Shown: piece after piece, positions 1 through 8,592 of the stretch
Numbering within the stretch: position 1 is the first letter of the stretch
Layout of the letters: each line of letters opens with the position of its first letter
From: Vibrio celticus
GTDB taxonomy: Bacteria; Pseudomonadota; Gammaproteobacteria; Enterobacterales; Vibrionaceae
Direction of reading: 5' to 3'
Length of the DNA: 64,000 nt
Assembly: GCF_024347335.1 (NCBI RefSeq)
Contig: NZ_AP025463.1
Span: 1,426,001 to 1,490,000 of the forward strand
Translations under genes and position numbers: made by a program
Notes under the pieces: model-generated
The model's input: only the letters and a program-made list of their open reading frames with translations
Database searches by the model: none
Told to the model about the DNA's origin: nothing

Positions 1-271
1 GCTGATATTGGTCGAGTAGTTCGAAAGGATCGGAGTCTGAAACCTCGCACGTCTCATTAACATTAACGGTCGTTTTTGCACCGATCGTTTCGAAGGTGGC
101 GATGGGTTGAGCAACTAAAATATCGTATCGACTATCAACGTGGCTTTCTGAAGCGGAGCGTAATAGCATTGCCCACGGCAGGTTTTCAATATGGGAAAAC
201 AGCTGTTTAGCTAAAGTTGATTGATATTCAAGCGGCTTGATTTGGATAGAGCGAAATTCGTTGTTATTCAT
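1..271 (-). CDS. pabB: Aminodeoxychorismate synthase component I, N-terminal part (cut by window edge)
   Basis: Only the first 90 codons are inside the window; the gene runs off the left edge. The reading begins MNNNEFRSIQIKPL and contains LPWAMLLRSAS and SRYDILVAQP, which match the N-terminal segment of PabB. PabB is the chorismate-aminating subunit that, with PabA, makes aminodeoxychorismate for p-aminobenzoate and folate. The start is the ATG complementary to 269-271. It is divergent from the fumarase gene, an arrangement also known in Vibrio cholerae. The catalytic chorismate-binding domain lies outside the window. Confidence 0.8.
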   Translation of the reverse strand, partial: MNNNEFRSIQIKPLEYQSTLAKQLFSHIENLPWAMLLRSASESHVDSRYDILVAQPIATFETIGAKTTVNVNETCEVSDSDPFELLDQYQ

Positions 272-525
272 TTGTTTAATTTGTGACAAAGAGTTCGATC
301 ACTGCATGGCGTGTGAGAGGAAGCAAGAGTATCATAAATTGAAAATAAAATGGGTTCTTGATTAGAACGGAGTAATCCAAGTGGTTTAGTTTAAAGCTAT
401 GCAAGCGATTGCTAAAGCAACTAAATACAGCTCAACACAATAAAAAGCTAAACCACCTAATTCGATTTGGCACATATAGTCAAACTGTGAACCCACATGG
501 AACCAGAACAATAAAGAGGCATGCA

Positions 526-2043
526 ATGACGGTTATTCGTAAGCAAGATGTGATCAGCAGTGTCGCTGACGCACTTCAGTACATTTCTTATTATCACCCT
601 TTAGACTTTGTCCAAGCCCTAGAAAAAGCGTACGAGAAAGAAGAGAGCCAAGCAGCTAAAGATGCTATTGCTCAGATTCTTATCAACTCACGCATGTCTG
701 CGGAAGGCCATCGTCCAATTTGTCAGGATACGGGTATTGTTACTTGTTTCGTGAACATCGGTATGGATGTTAGGTGGGAAACGGATCAAACAGTACAACA
801 GATGGTTGATGAAGGCGTTCGTCAAGCTTACAACAACCCAGATAACCCATTGCGTGCATCTGTCCTAATGGACCCTGCAGGTAAGCGTATTAATACCAAA
901 GACAACACACCAGCGGTTGTCCATATTAATATGGTTCCAGGCAACAAAGTTGAAATTCAAATCGCGGCTAAGGGCGGCGGTTCTGAGAACAAAACCAAGA
1001 TGGTTATGCTGAACCCTTCTGATGATATTGCAGAATGGGTAGAGAAGACGCTGCCAACAATGGGTGCAGGCTGGTGTCCACCGGGCATGCTAGGTATAGG
1101 CATCGGCGGTACGGCTGAAAAAGCAGCGGTACTAGCAAAAGAATCTTTGATGGAACACATCGATATTCAAGAGCTGATCGAAAAAGGCCCAGAGAACGCA
1201 GAAGAAGAGCTTCGTTTAGACATCTTCAACCGTGTAAATAAGCTTGGTATTGGTGCACAAGGTCTTGGCGGTCTAACGACTGTGGTTGACGTGAAAATCA
1301 AAACTGCACCAACGCACGCAGCATCTAAGCCAGTTTGCCTAATCCCGAACTGTGCAGCAACGCGTCACGTTCACTTCACACTAGACGGCAGCGGCCCAGC
1401 AGAACTAACGCCACCTAAACTAGAAGAGTGGCCAGACATCACTTGGGAAGCGGGCGCAAATACACGCCGTGTTAACCTTGATGAAGTGACTAAAGAAGAC
1501 GTACAAGAGTGGAAGACCGGAGAAACGGTTCTTCTGTCAGGTAAGATCTTAACCGGTCGTGATGCTGCTCATAAACGTATTCAAGGCATGCTAGAAAGCG
1601 GCGAAGGCTTACCAGCTGGCGTTGATTTCAAAGGCAAGTTCATTTACTACGTGGGTCCTGTTGATGCTGTAGGTGATGAAGCGGTAGGTCCTGCGGGTCC
1701 AACAACTTCAACACGTATGGATAAGTTCACTGACATGATGCTGAACGAAACTGGCATTATGGGCATGATCGGTAAAGCGGAACGTGGCCCTGCAACGGTT
1801 GAATCAATCAAAGAGCACAAAGCGGTTTACCTAATGGCGGTTGGCGGTGCAGCTTATTTAGTAGCGAAAGCAATTAAAAAAGCACGCGTAGTTGCGTTTG
1901 AAGATCTCGGTATGGAAGCGATTTACGAGTTTGAAGTTGAAGATATGCCTGTAACGGTAGCGGTTGACTCTAACGGCGTGAACGCACACCAGATCGGCCC
2001 TGACACGTGGAAAGTGAAGATTGCTGAAGCTGAGAAAGCGTAA
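526..2043 (+). CDS. fumA: Class I fumarate hydratase ([4Fe-4S], FumA/FumB type)
   Basis: This 505-residue protein interconverts fumarate and malate in the TCA cycle, in the cytoplasm. It carries the class I iron-sulfur signatures: a Cys in PICQDTG near residue 66, a Cys in GAGWCPPGM near 184, and Cys residues in PVCLIPNCAATRH near 271-276. The C-terminal domain contains GPTTSTRMD. A longer frame opens at 409, but the ATG at 526 has a GAGG ribosome site at 516-519 and gives the usual Vibrio length of about 505 residues, so the upstream 39 codons are treated as untranslated. A strong hairpin terminator follows, so the gene is probably transcribed alone. The a/b paralogue suffix is not certain from sequence alone. 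Confidence 0.93.
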   Translation: MTVIRKQDVISSVADALQYISYYHPLDFVQALEKAYEKEESQAAKDAIAQILINSRMSAEGHRPICQDTGIVTCFVNIGMDVRWETDQTVQQMVDEGVRQAYNNPDNPLRASVLMDPAGKRINTKDNTPAVVHINMVPGNKVEIQIAAKGGGSENKTKMVMLNPSDDIAEWVEKTLPTMGAGWCPPGMLGIGIGGTAEKAAVLAKESLMEHIDIQELIEKGPENAEEELRLDIFNRVNKLGIGAQGLGGLTTVVDVKIKTAPTHAASKPVCLIPNCAATRHVHFTLDGSGPAELTPPKLEEWPDITWEAGANTRRVNLDEVTKEDVQEWKTGETVLLSGKILTGRDAAHKRIQGMLESGEGLPAGVDFKGKFIYYVGPVDAVGDEAVGPAGPTTSTRMDKFTDMMLNETGIMGMIGKAERGPATVESIKEHKAVYLMAVGGAAYLVAKAIKKARVVAFEDLGMEAIYEFEVEDMPVTVAVDSNGVNAHQIGPDTWKVKIAEAEKA

Positions 2044-2116
2044 CTAACCGAAGCCAAAAAATCGTAATTGTCGCTAACTTCAGCGTTTGAATTGCAATTT
2101 TTGACAGAAAGTTAAA

Positions 2117-2148
2117 GACAAAAGTGCAGCATTATCTGCACTTTTGTC
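2117..2148 (+). terminator. Rho-independent terminator after fumarase
   Basis: A perfect 13-bp stem (GACAAAAGTGCAG / CTGCACTTTTGTC) closes a six-base loop. The 3' arm carries the T-rich stretch. It sits 73 bases after the fumarase stop. Confidence 0.8.
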
Positions 2149-2207
2149 ATATTATCAATGATATAGTGATAAACACATAGTTTGATATAAGAACATAGGA
2201 GAGAGGA

Positions 2208-2393
2208 ATGCCTCGTTTTATTCAGATCCTACAGATTATCTTGGCAGTGGTGATTGGTGCTTTTGTTGGCTACGACCTGATCTTGAAAGGGATCAGTATC
2301 TTTGATAATAAATACGTGACGATTACATGTGCGCTTTGGCTAATTGCAGAGATTGCACTGTTTGTTATCTACAAGTTGATTGAAGACGATTAA
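2208..2393 (+). CDS. Small two-helix membrane protein, unknown function
   Basis: This 61-residue protein has two hydrophobic segments, about residues 5-27 and 36-56, with a short charged loop (FDNKY) between them and an acidic tail (KLIEDD). A good ribosome site (AGGAGAG) lies just upstream of the ATG. It is monocistronic, between two terminators. I recognise no characterised family. Length and topology fit the many small inner-membrane proteins conserved in Vibrionaceae. Confidence 0.7.
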   Translation: MPRFIQILQIILAVVIGAFVGYDLILKGISIFDNKYVTITCALWLIAEIALFVIYKLIEDD

Positions 2394-2420
2394 ACGTCGG
2401 ATATCGTGCAAAAATTCTAA

Positions 2421-2454
2421 AGCCCCTGATTATGAATGTAGTCAGGGGCTTTTA
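2421..2454 (+). terminator. Rho-independent terminator
   Basis: The stem AGCCCCTGA / TCAGGGGCT closes a 12-base loop and is followed by TTTA. It ends the small membrane-protein gene. Confidence 0.85.
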
Positions 2455-2604
2455 TTCATCTAGCATTAAGAATGGATATTGCATACTCACCACTATTAGC
2501 AAAAGAACAAACAAAAGCATACAAACTATCCCAACTGGGAAAAAACATAGGCTTGCCTCTTTATTATCATAACCAGCTAGCCTAATTATCACGGAGTCGT
2601 TCAA

Positions 2605-3978
2605 ATGAAACACCTAACTCAAGAAATGAGTGACTTTATAAGCAGAGGAACGGATTCTCATATTCGAGTAGCGGTCACGGGGCTTTCTCGTGCGGGTAAG
2701 ACAGCATTCATAACTTCGCTGGTTAATCAGCTTCTTCATACGTCTACCCACAAAAATCTACCTCTGCTTGCATCAGCGAGAGATGGAAGAATTATTGGCG
2801 CAAAGCGCATCCCGCAACACAACATGATGATCCCACGCTTCTCTTATGATGAAGCGATGGAGTCGTTGAATGCACAGCCACCAGAATGGCCGGTGCCAAC
2901 GCGTGATGTCAGTGAGATTCGTTTAGCAATCAAATATAAGCCTGCGAAGGGCGCAAAGAAGCTACTGAGTAAAAACAGCACCCTTTATCTCGATATTGTC
3001 GATTATCCAGGTGAATGGTTGCTTGATTTGCCGTTACTGGATATGGACTTCGATACCTGGAGCCAATCTCAGTTTGCCGCATTGAAAGGCGACAGAGAAA
3101 CTTACTCCCAACAGTGGAACGCAATGCGCGGTGATATCGATTTGCTAGCAGAAGCGGACGAAAAGAAACTGGTCGCGATTGCCGATAGCTACACCCAGTA
3201 CCTTCATACTTGTAAAAGTAACGGGCTGCATTGGGTACAGCCGGGTCGATTCGTATTACCCGGTGAGCTTGAAGGCGCGCCTGTGCTGCAATTTTTCCCG
3301 TGTATCGCTCCTGAAGGTAAGTTTTCAAAAACAAGTAACTACGCGGTTTTAAAAGCGCGTTATGAAGAGTATCAACAGAAGGTCGTGAAAGCGTTCTACA
3401 AGAATCACTTCGCGACGTTCGACAGACAAATCGTGCTGGTGGATTGTTTACAGCCACTTAATGCGGGCTATGACTCGTTCATGGATATGCGTGGCGCGTT
3501 AGAACAGTTACTTAAGAGCTTTAAGTACGGGCGAAGCAATATCTTAAGGCGTCTGTTTGCACCGAAGATCGACAAAATCTTGTTTGCAGCCACCAAGGCT
3601 GACCACGTGACACCGGATCAACATCCGAACTTGGTGTCACTGTTACAACAGATGGTACATCCGGCTTGGCAGCAGGCGGCGTTTGAACACATCGACATGA
3701 GTTGTATGAGTATCGCGTCTATTCAAGCGACCAGCGCGGGCTATATCTCGTCGGGCTCAGACAATGTTCCGGCGTTGCAAGGTGTGACTTTGGATAATGT
3801 TCCTCAAACCATGTATCCGGGAGAGGTGCCGCGCAAACTGCCGAACAAACAGTATTGGGAAACCAACCAGTTTGATTTCACGAGCTTTAGGCCAATGGAA
3901 CAACACTCCGATGAGCCTTGCCAACATCTAAGAGTCGACAAGGTTTTAGAGTATCTCATTGGCGACAAGTTGAAGTAA
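2605..3978 (+). CDS. ycjX: YcjX-like P-loop GTPase/ATPase
   Basis: This 457-residue cytoplasmic P-loop protein of the YcjX (DUF463) family is linked in E. coli to the phage-shock regulon. The Walker A motif GLSRAGKT is at residues 26-33. The YLDIVDYPGEW region acts as the switch/Walker B part, and ATKADH near residue 330 is an NKxD-like base-recognition motif. The ATG follows an ACGGAG ribosome site. The partner gene ycjF starts 15 bases after the stop, so the two form an operon. The exact molecular role of YcjX is not established. Confidence 0.9.
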   Translation: MKHLTQEMSDFISRGTDSHIRVAVTGLSRAGKTAFITSLVNQLLHTSTHKNLPLLASARDGRIIGAKRIPQHNMMIPRFSYDEAMESLNAQPPEWPVPTRDVSEIRLAIKYKPAKGAKKLLSKNSTLYLDIVDYPGEWLLDLPLLDMDFDTWSQSQFAALKGDRETYSQQWNAMRGDIDLLAEADEKKLVAIADSYTQYLHTCKSNGLHWVQPGRFVLPGELEGAPVLQFFPCIAPEGKFSKTSNYAVLKARYEEYQQKVVKAFYKNHFATFDRQIVLVDCLQPLNAGYDSFMDMRGALEQLLKSFKYGRSNILRRLFAPKIDKILFAATKADHVTPDQHPNLVSLLQQMVHPAWQQAAFEHIDMSCMSIASIQATSAGYISSGSDNVPALQGVTLDNVPQTMYPGEVPRKLPNKQYWETNQFDFTSFRPMEQHSDEPCQHLRVDKVLEYLIGDKLK

Positions 3979-3992
3979 TTGAGGCAATCAAA

Positions 3993-5045
3993 ATGAGTGA
4001 ATTAAAAACAAAGCAGGTCTTTAATGAACCGTTGAAGACCTCTTTTGATGAGCAAGACAAGAGCGACGTTGGCCCTGATTTAGGTGCTCAACAACTGTTC
4101 ACAGAGCAAGAGAAATTTGTCCCTGTCGCACCACAAGTGGAAACCGATCTTGATGGTGAAGCTGAGCAGCAATTGGAACAAGTGATTCGACCGAGCAAAA
4201 AGAAGAAGTGGTTTGGGACGGGTCTATTGGTCGCTTTTTCTGGCCTAGTTGGATGGCAGGCAATTGATTCGGTCATTACCGCGATTCAAACGGGTGACTG
4301 GCTTGCGTTAGGTTGGGCTGGCTTTATTGCTGCCATTGCTTCATTGGGTTTAGGCGCAATAGGCAAAGAGCTGTGGAAACTGCGCTTACTTAAAGATCAC
4401 TTTAGTGTGCAAGAGCAGAGTGAAGAGCTACTCCAAAGTCAAAGTGTCGGTAAGGGCAAAGCGTTCTGTGAAAACATCGCCAAGCAAGGCGGCATTATCG
4501 CTGAGTCGCCTTCGTACGATAAGTGGCGAAACAGCATTAACCCAGCACACAGTGATGCAGAAGTGTTGGATATGTACGATGCGTTAGTCGTGAGTCAACA
4601 AGACAAAGTAGCGACTCAAATCGTCACTAAGTTTTCGACCGAATCGGCGGCTTTGGTTGCAGTGAGCCCATTGGCGGCTGCAGATATGTTGCTGGTGGCT
4701 TGGCGAAATTTCACCATGATAGACAAGCTTACTGATGTGTATGGCATTGAGCTTGGCTACTGGTCTCGGATTAAGCTATTCAAACTGGTGTTAATCAACA
4801 TGGCTGCTGCAGGAGCCAGTGAGCTCGCGATTGATGCAAGTATGGATCTCGTCTCGATGGATCTTGCAGGTAAGGTTTCAGCTCGAGCAGGGCAGGGTCT
4901 AGGTGTCGGTATCCTTACTGCGAGACTGGGTCTAAAAGCCATGACATTGCTGCGTCCGATGCCTTGGCATAACGAACGAAAAGTAAAACTGGCAGACCTC
5001 CGCAAAGCCGTCCTTTCTGAAATAAAGCGTATCACTCTCAAATAA
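3993..5045 (+). CDS. ycjF: YcjF-like membrane protein (TIGR01620/DUF697)
   Basis: This 350-residue inner-membrane protein starts MSELKTKQVF at 3993, after a GAGG ribosome site. The frame opens earlier, inside ycjX, but that extension is not plausible. An acidic N-terminal cytoplasmic segment (about 1-65) is followed by two membrane helices near residues 73-91 and 103-122. The C-terminal DUF697 domain includes the ALVAVSPLAAADMLLVAWRN region. It pairs with ycjX as in other gamma-proteobacteria and probably acts with it at the membrane under envelope stress. Confidence 0.88.
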   Translation: MSELKTKQVFNEPLKTSFDEQDKSDVGPDLGAQQLFTEQEKFVPVAPQVETDLDGEAEQQLEQVIRPSKKKKWFGTGLLVAFSGLVGWQAIDSVITAIQTGDWLALGWAGFIAAIASLGLGAIGKELWKLRLLKDHFSVQEQSEELLQSQSVGKGKAFCENIAKQGGIIAESPSYDKWRNSINPAHSDAEVLDMYDALVVSQQDKVATQIVTKFSTESAALVAVSPLAAADMLLVAWRNFTMIDKLTDVYGIELGYWSRIKLFKLVLINMAAAGASELAIDASMDLVSMDLAGKVSARAGQGLGVGILTARLGLKAMTLLRPMPWHNERKVKLADLRKAVLSEIKRITLK

Positions 5046-5076
5046 AGCATTTGAAGCTCAATAGTTTGAGAAGAAG

Positions 5077-5094
5077 AGTAAACATATGTTTACT
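5077..5094. promoter_or_regulatory. TyrR box upstream of tyrR
   Basis: AGTAAACATATGTTTACT matches the TyrR operator consensus TGTAAA-N6-TTTACA at all but the outermost base of each half. It keeps the diagnostic G and C separated by 14 bases. It lies 75 bases before the tyrR start and sits at the centre of a 30-bp perfect palindrome (5071-5100). The obvious reading is autoregulation of tyrR, as in E. coli. The palindrome could also serve as a terminator for ycjF, but it has no T-run. Confidence 0.7.
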
Positions 5095-5168
5095 CTTCTT
5101 CTTGACTGAACTCAGAGCTTAATCCACACTACTGTCAACTTATCCTGACACCTATAATAGGACTATTT

Positions 5169-6713
5169 GTGCGTCTTGAAGTATTGTGTGAAGACAGACT
5201 CGGCTTAACGCGTGAGTTGCTCGATATCTTGGCCTCAAAAAGCATTGATTTAAGAGGAATCGAAATTGATGTTAAAGGCATTATTTACCTAAACTGCCCT
5301 GATATCGATTTTGATGCTTTTAGTGAACTTATGGCTGAAATTCGCCGAATTTCAGGTGTGAAGGATGTACGTAAAATCCAATTTATGCCAAGCGAAAGGC
5401 ATAACACAGAGCTGATTGCTCTGCTGGCAAACCTACCTGATCCTGTGATTGCGATTGACCTTAAAGGCTCAGTCGATATGGCTAACCACGCTGCATTGAA
5501 CCTCTTCAACAAACAAGAAGATGAAGTCATCGGTGAACCGCTAGCGACGTTTGTTCCTAGCTTTAACTTTGCTCGCTGGATCGAAGGCGATGTAACGCGT
5601 CATCGTGAAGTTGTCGTGTTGGATGGTTTAGATTTCTCTATTGAGATCCTGCCGATTTACCTTGGTGGTGATGTCAACGAAGCGGTACTGGCAAGCGCAG
5701 TAATGACGATTCGCTCTTGTAATCAAGAGATGAACTCGCCAGATTCAATCCCAGAACAGAACAACCTAGGTTTCGAACACTTTGTTGGTGTCTCTAATCG
5801 CCATAAAGCCTTGATCAGCCAAGCTAAGAAATTGGCTATGCTGGATCAGCCTCTATTAATTGAAGGCGATACGGGTACGGGTAAAGAGATGTTGGCGAAA
5901 GCGTGTCATAACCGTTCAAATCGATCGTCTTTCCCATTCTTGATTCTAAGCTGTGCATCGATGCCTGATGACGTAGCGGAAACGGAATTGTTTGGTCATG
6001 CGCCGGGTTCATTCAACCATGAGCAAGGTCATAAAGGTATTTTCGAACAAGCGAATGGTGGTACGGTATTTTTAGATGAAATTGGCGAGATGAGCCCGCA
6101 TCTACAAATCAAACTGCTGCGTTTCCTACAAGATGGTTCATTCCGTCGTGTTGGTGAAGAAGAAGAGATGCACGCTGATGTTCGTATTATTGCATCAACG
6201 CGCCACCGTCTTTCTGAATTAGCCGACTCGGGTTCGTTCCGTGAAGACTTGTTCTACCGCTTGAATGTACTGACTCTGTCTATCCCTGCATTGCGTGAAC
6301 GCTCAAACGACGTAGCGCCGCTGTTGGAACTGTTCGTTGCAAAGTACGCGCAGCAATTAGGTATGTTAAAACCAAAACTGACTCAAGAATTAGTCGACCA
6401 GCTTGGTAATTACCAATGGCCGGGCAATATTCGTCAGTTAGACAACATGGTTCTACGCGCACTAACAGAGCTAGATTCAGACACACTAACGGTTGAGCAA
6501 TTCCATTTGCCACAGCTTGAAACAATGACGGCAGGAATGGCGAACTTAAGCCTAGACGGCTCGCTCGATGAAATCATGAAAGACTATGAATCTCAGATTC
6601 TAGAGAAGCTTTATCAGTCTTTCCCATCAAGCCGGAAGCTAGCAAAACGTTTGAATGTATCTCATACCTCAATTGCGAATAAGCTTCGTGATTACGGTAT
6701 CAGAAAGAACTGA
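5169..6713 (+). CDS. tyrR: Transcriptional regulator TyrR
   Basis: This 514-residue regulator of aromatic amino acid biosynthesis and transport begins with a GTG start at 5169, behind AGGA at 5159-5162. The order is an N-terminal ACT domain (MRLEVLCEDRLGLTREL, about 1-70), a PAS domain (about 78-190), an AAA+ sigma-54-activator-like core (about 205-430, Walker A EGDTGTGKE, Walker B FLDEIGEM), and a C-terminal Fis-like helix-turn-helix (SRKLAKRLNVSHTSIANKLR). The GAFTGA loop needed to contact sigma-54 is replaced by HAPGSFN. This is known for TyrR, which acts with sigma-70. A TATAAT occurs at 5153-5158 but is too close to the start to be a clear promoter. Confidence 0.95.
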   Translation: MRLEVLCEDRLGLTRELLDILASKSIDLRGIEIDVKGIIYLNCPDIDFDAFSELMAEIRRISGVKDVRKIQFMPSERHNTELIALLANLPDPVIAIDLKGSVDMANHAALNLFNKQEDEVIGEPLATFVPSFNFARWIEGDVTRHREVVVLDGLDFSIEILPIYLGGDVNEAVLASAVMTIRSCNQEMNSPDSIPEQNNLGFEHFVGVSNRHKALISQAKKLAMLDQPLLIEGDTGTGKEMLAKACHNRSNRSSFPFLILSCASMPDDVAETELFGHAPGSFNHEQGHKGIFEQANGGTVFLDEIGEMSPHLQIKLLRFLQDGSFRRVGEEEEMHADVRIIASTRHRLSELADSGSFREDLFYRLNVLTLSIPALRERSNDVAPLLELFVAKYAQQLGMLKPKLTQELVDQLGNYQWPGNIRQLDNMVLRALTELDSDTLTVEQFHLPQLETMTAGMANLSLDGSLDEIMKDYESQILEKLYQSFPSSRKLAKRLNVSHTSIANKLRDYGIRKN

Positions 6714-6731
6714 TCGAATAAGAACAAGATT

Positions 6732-7319
6732 ATGGAAGATTTGAGTACACCAGAGCGCATTTATAAGCATGATGGTAATCTGATTCTACGCACGGCTGAA
6801 ATTGATGACGCTGGCATGATCAGCGAGTACTTTCAGGTTAACAGAGAGTACCTGAAACCTTGGGAACCGATTCGCGAAGACGCGTTCTTTGATAGAGCGA
6901 GTTGGGCGCAGCGACTGATCAAGTTAAACGAGCTTCATAAAATGGGGCTAGGCTATTACTGTTTACTGATTAACGCTGACTCTAATGAAATGTTAGGCAC
7001 CATATCGTTCAGTAATTTGTCGCGTTTCCCGTTCTACGCTTGTAATGTCGGTTACTCATTGGCGCAAAGTGCACAGGGCCACGGTTACATGCGCAGAGGC
7101 TTGAGCATGGCTAAAGACTACATGTTTGATGTGCAGAACATGCACCGCTTAATGGCGGGCTACATGCCTCACAACGAACGCAGTGCTGGTGTATTAGAAC
7201 ATCTTGGTTTTGTCCGAGAAGGTTTTGCTAAAGACTACCTACAGATTAACGGTAAATGGGAAGACCATATACTGACGGCATTAGTTAACCCAAACTGGGA
7301 AGATAGACGCGCTGTATAG
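6732..7319 (+). CDS. rimJ: RimJ-type GNAT N-acetyltransferase
   Basis: This 195-residue acetyl-CoA-dependent acetyltransferase resembles RimJ, which acetylates the N-terminus of ribosomal protein S5. GNAT motif A is seen as SAQGHGYMRRGLSMA, and motif B lies around HNERSAGVLEHLGFVREG. The N-terminal NREYLKPWEPIR segment is typical of RimJ/RimL proteins. It starts 18 bases after tyrR, so it is probably co-transcribed. Substrate identity rests on family resemblance only. Confidence 0.85.
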   Translation: MEDLSTPERIYKHDGNLILRTAEIDDAGMISEYFQVNREYLKPWEPIREDAFFDRASWAQRLIKLNELHKMGLGYYCLLINADSNEMLGTISFSNLSRFPFYACNVGYSLAQSAQGHGYMRRGLSMAKDYMFDVQNMHRLMAGYMPHNERSAGVLEHLGFVREGFAKDYLQINGKWEDHILTALVNPNWEDRRAV

Positions 7320-7471
7320 AGATCAATAGTCATTAGGCGTAAGTACCAATTAAGCGTAAATACAGATTTAGAGGCAGTGACGACATAGATAAAATGAAAC
7401 CGTCACTGCATCAAAAAGAACAGATAGGCATGGTAAATCCATCAGCCTGAGAAGATATTTGAGGAATTTTG

Positions 7472-7945
7472 ATGTCATACACAACTTTGGACGAATACCA
7501 AAGAAAATGGATTTTCACACACCAGTCAATGCCGCTGCCGGCAGAGGACTTGGAAAAGATTAAGCCAATGACACAGGCGAGAGCATCTCAGTTCTGGAAA
7601 GAGAACGTGAGCCCTCAAAGTCCAGACGCAGAACGACTGAGCTCGCAAGACTGGCCAAGCAAAGCATCGAACTGGAATGAAGAGATCAGCTGGATGGCGC
7701 ATTGGGAAGCGGATGAGCCAGAAATGCCAGAAGAGATTCTTAACTTTATTGATTGGCAAGATGACGTAACTGTTTATTTTTGTTACGAAAAGTACAATGT
7801 TCTTGAAACCAAATGGGCGATTTTCAAGAAGCATTGGAAGAACTTCTTGTTCTACGATGATGGCCCGATTCTAATCGGTCGCCGTCGTTCAGAAGCCCTT
7901 TGGTTTGCTACCAATGGCAAGGTGAAAATCGGTAACCGTGCTTAA
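7472..7945 (+). CDS. DUF2947-type conserved protein, unknown function
   Basis: This 157-residue soluble protein is rich in Trp and acidic residues (for example DEYQRKWIFTHQSMP, FIDWQDDVTVYFCYEKYNV). I recall this pattern as a Vibrio-conserved DUF2947 family. The ATG at 7472 has a GAGGAA site at 7461-7466; the TTG one codon upstream is less likely. No catalytic motif, signal peptide or membrane segment is visible. A perfect 8-bp inverted repeat (CAGTGACG/CGTCACTG, 7375-7408) lies in the upstream gap. Confidence 0.65.
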   Translation: MSYTTLDEYQRKWIFTHQSMPLPAEDLEKIKPMTQARASQFWKENVSPQSPDAERLSSQDWPSKASNWNEEISWMAHWEADEPEMPEEILNFIDWQDDVTVYFCYEKYNVLETKWAIFKKHWKNFLFYDDGPILIGRRRSEALWFATNGKVKIGNRA

Positions 7946-8001
7946 CCTCGGTGTGATTTAATCGAGCAGCTGTTGGTGATTCGAACAACAGACAGACAAA
8001 C

Positions 8002-8030
8002 AAAAAGCGAGCATTGATCTCGCTTTTTTT
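8002..8030 (+). terminator. Rho-independent terminator
   Basis: AAAAAGCGAG and CTCGCTTTTT pair around a seven-base loop and end in a run of seven T. It lies 57 bases after the preceding gene. Confidence 0.9.
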
Positions 8031-8213
8031 GTGCCTAATGATCTTCGAAGATCATGGGGAAATACTCACTATTTGAGCCCAACTAAAGGTGACCATATCC
8101 ACTCATTTAAAGCGAGTGAATTACGAAATTGAGATCGCTATCTCATTGGGTTAGTTGAAGTTTTGTGGGGTTGGGCTATCTTTATATTACTGCCTTAGTG
8201 GAGGTGAAGTATT

Positions 8214-8429
8214 ATGATTTGGGATACTCTCGAACGTGTAAATAAACTTCGCAAGGAAGCAATGGAGGATCCAGAGTTTTTGGATTCAGCAAAAATGCAT
8301 GAGGAATGGCTTTTAAGCGAAACTCATAATCAATCAAACAAAGGAGCAAAAGAGAAGAAACCGAAAAAACTATCTGACATTTATGAAAATACGGATTTTC
8401 CTATCAACCCAACTGGAACAAAACATTAA
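8214..8429 (+). CDS. Small hydrophilic protein, unknown
   Basis: This 71-residue, highly charged protein has no Cys, no signal and no membrane segment. The middle is Lys-rich (GAKEKKPKKLSDIYEN). A strong TGGAGGTGAAG ribosome site precedes the ATG, and a terminator follows, which supports a real gene. An 18-bp perfect palindrome (8038-8055, ATGATCTTCGAAGATCAT) lies in the upstream gap and could be an operator. I do not recognise the family. Confidence 0.6.
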   Translation: MIWDTLERVNKLRKEAMEDPEFLDSAKMHEEWLLSETHNQSNKGAKEKKPKKLSDIYENTDFPINPTGTKH

Positions 8430-8518
8430 TAATGATGAACTGCAACACGGCTAAGGCTCTTAACCAAAAAGCTATAAGTCGACTAAACCCGAAACATACC
8501 AGCCTTAAGCCACCAATA

Positions 8519-8554
8519 AAAAAGCCACTTTCAACGAATCGAAAGTGGCTTTTT
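8519..8554. terminator. Bidirectional terminator between convergent genes
   Basis: AAAGCCACTTTC and GAAAGTGGCTTT pair around a short loop, with A-rich flank on the left and TTTTTC on the right. It can stop transcription from both the small gene on the left and the Hsp70 operon on the right. Confidence 0.85.
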
Positions 8555-8592
8555 CTTTACTAGTTAGCGATCCAATCTAATGAGCCCTAAAA

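Noticed and set aside
409..525. Upstream extension of the fumarase frame from an ATG at 409
   Set aside because: No ribosome site at 409. The ATG at 526 has GAGG and yields the normal family length.
2930..3457. 175-codon minus-strand frame inside ycjX
   Set aside because: Antisense shadow of a well-conserved gene, without family resemblance or ribosome site.
5071..5105. Palindrome after ycjF as a plain terminator
   Set aside because: No T-run follows and the centre matches a TyrR box upstream of tyrR, so an operator is the better reading. A dual role is not excluded.
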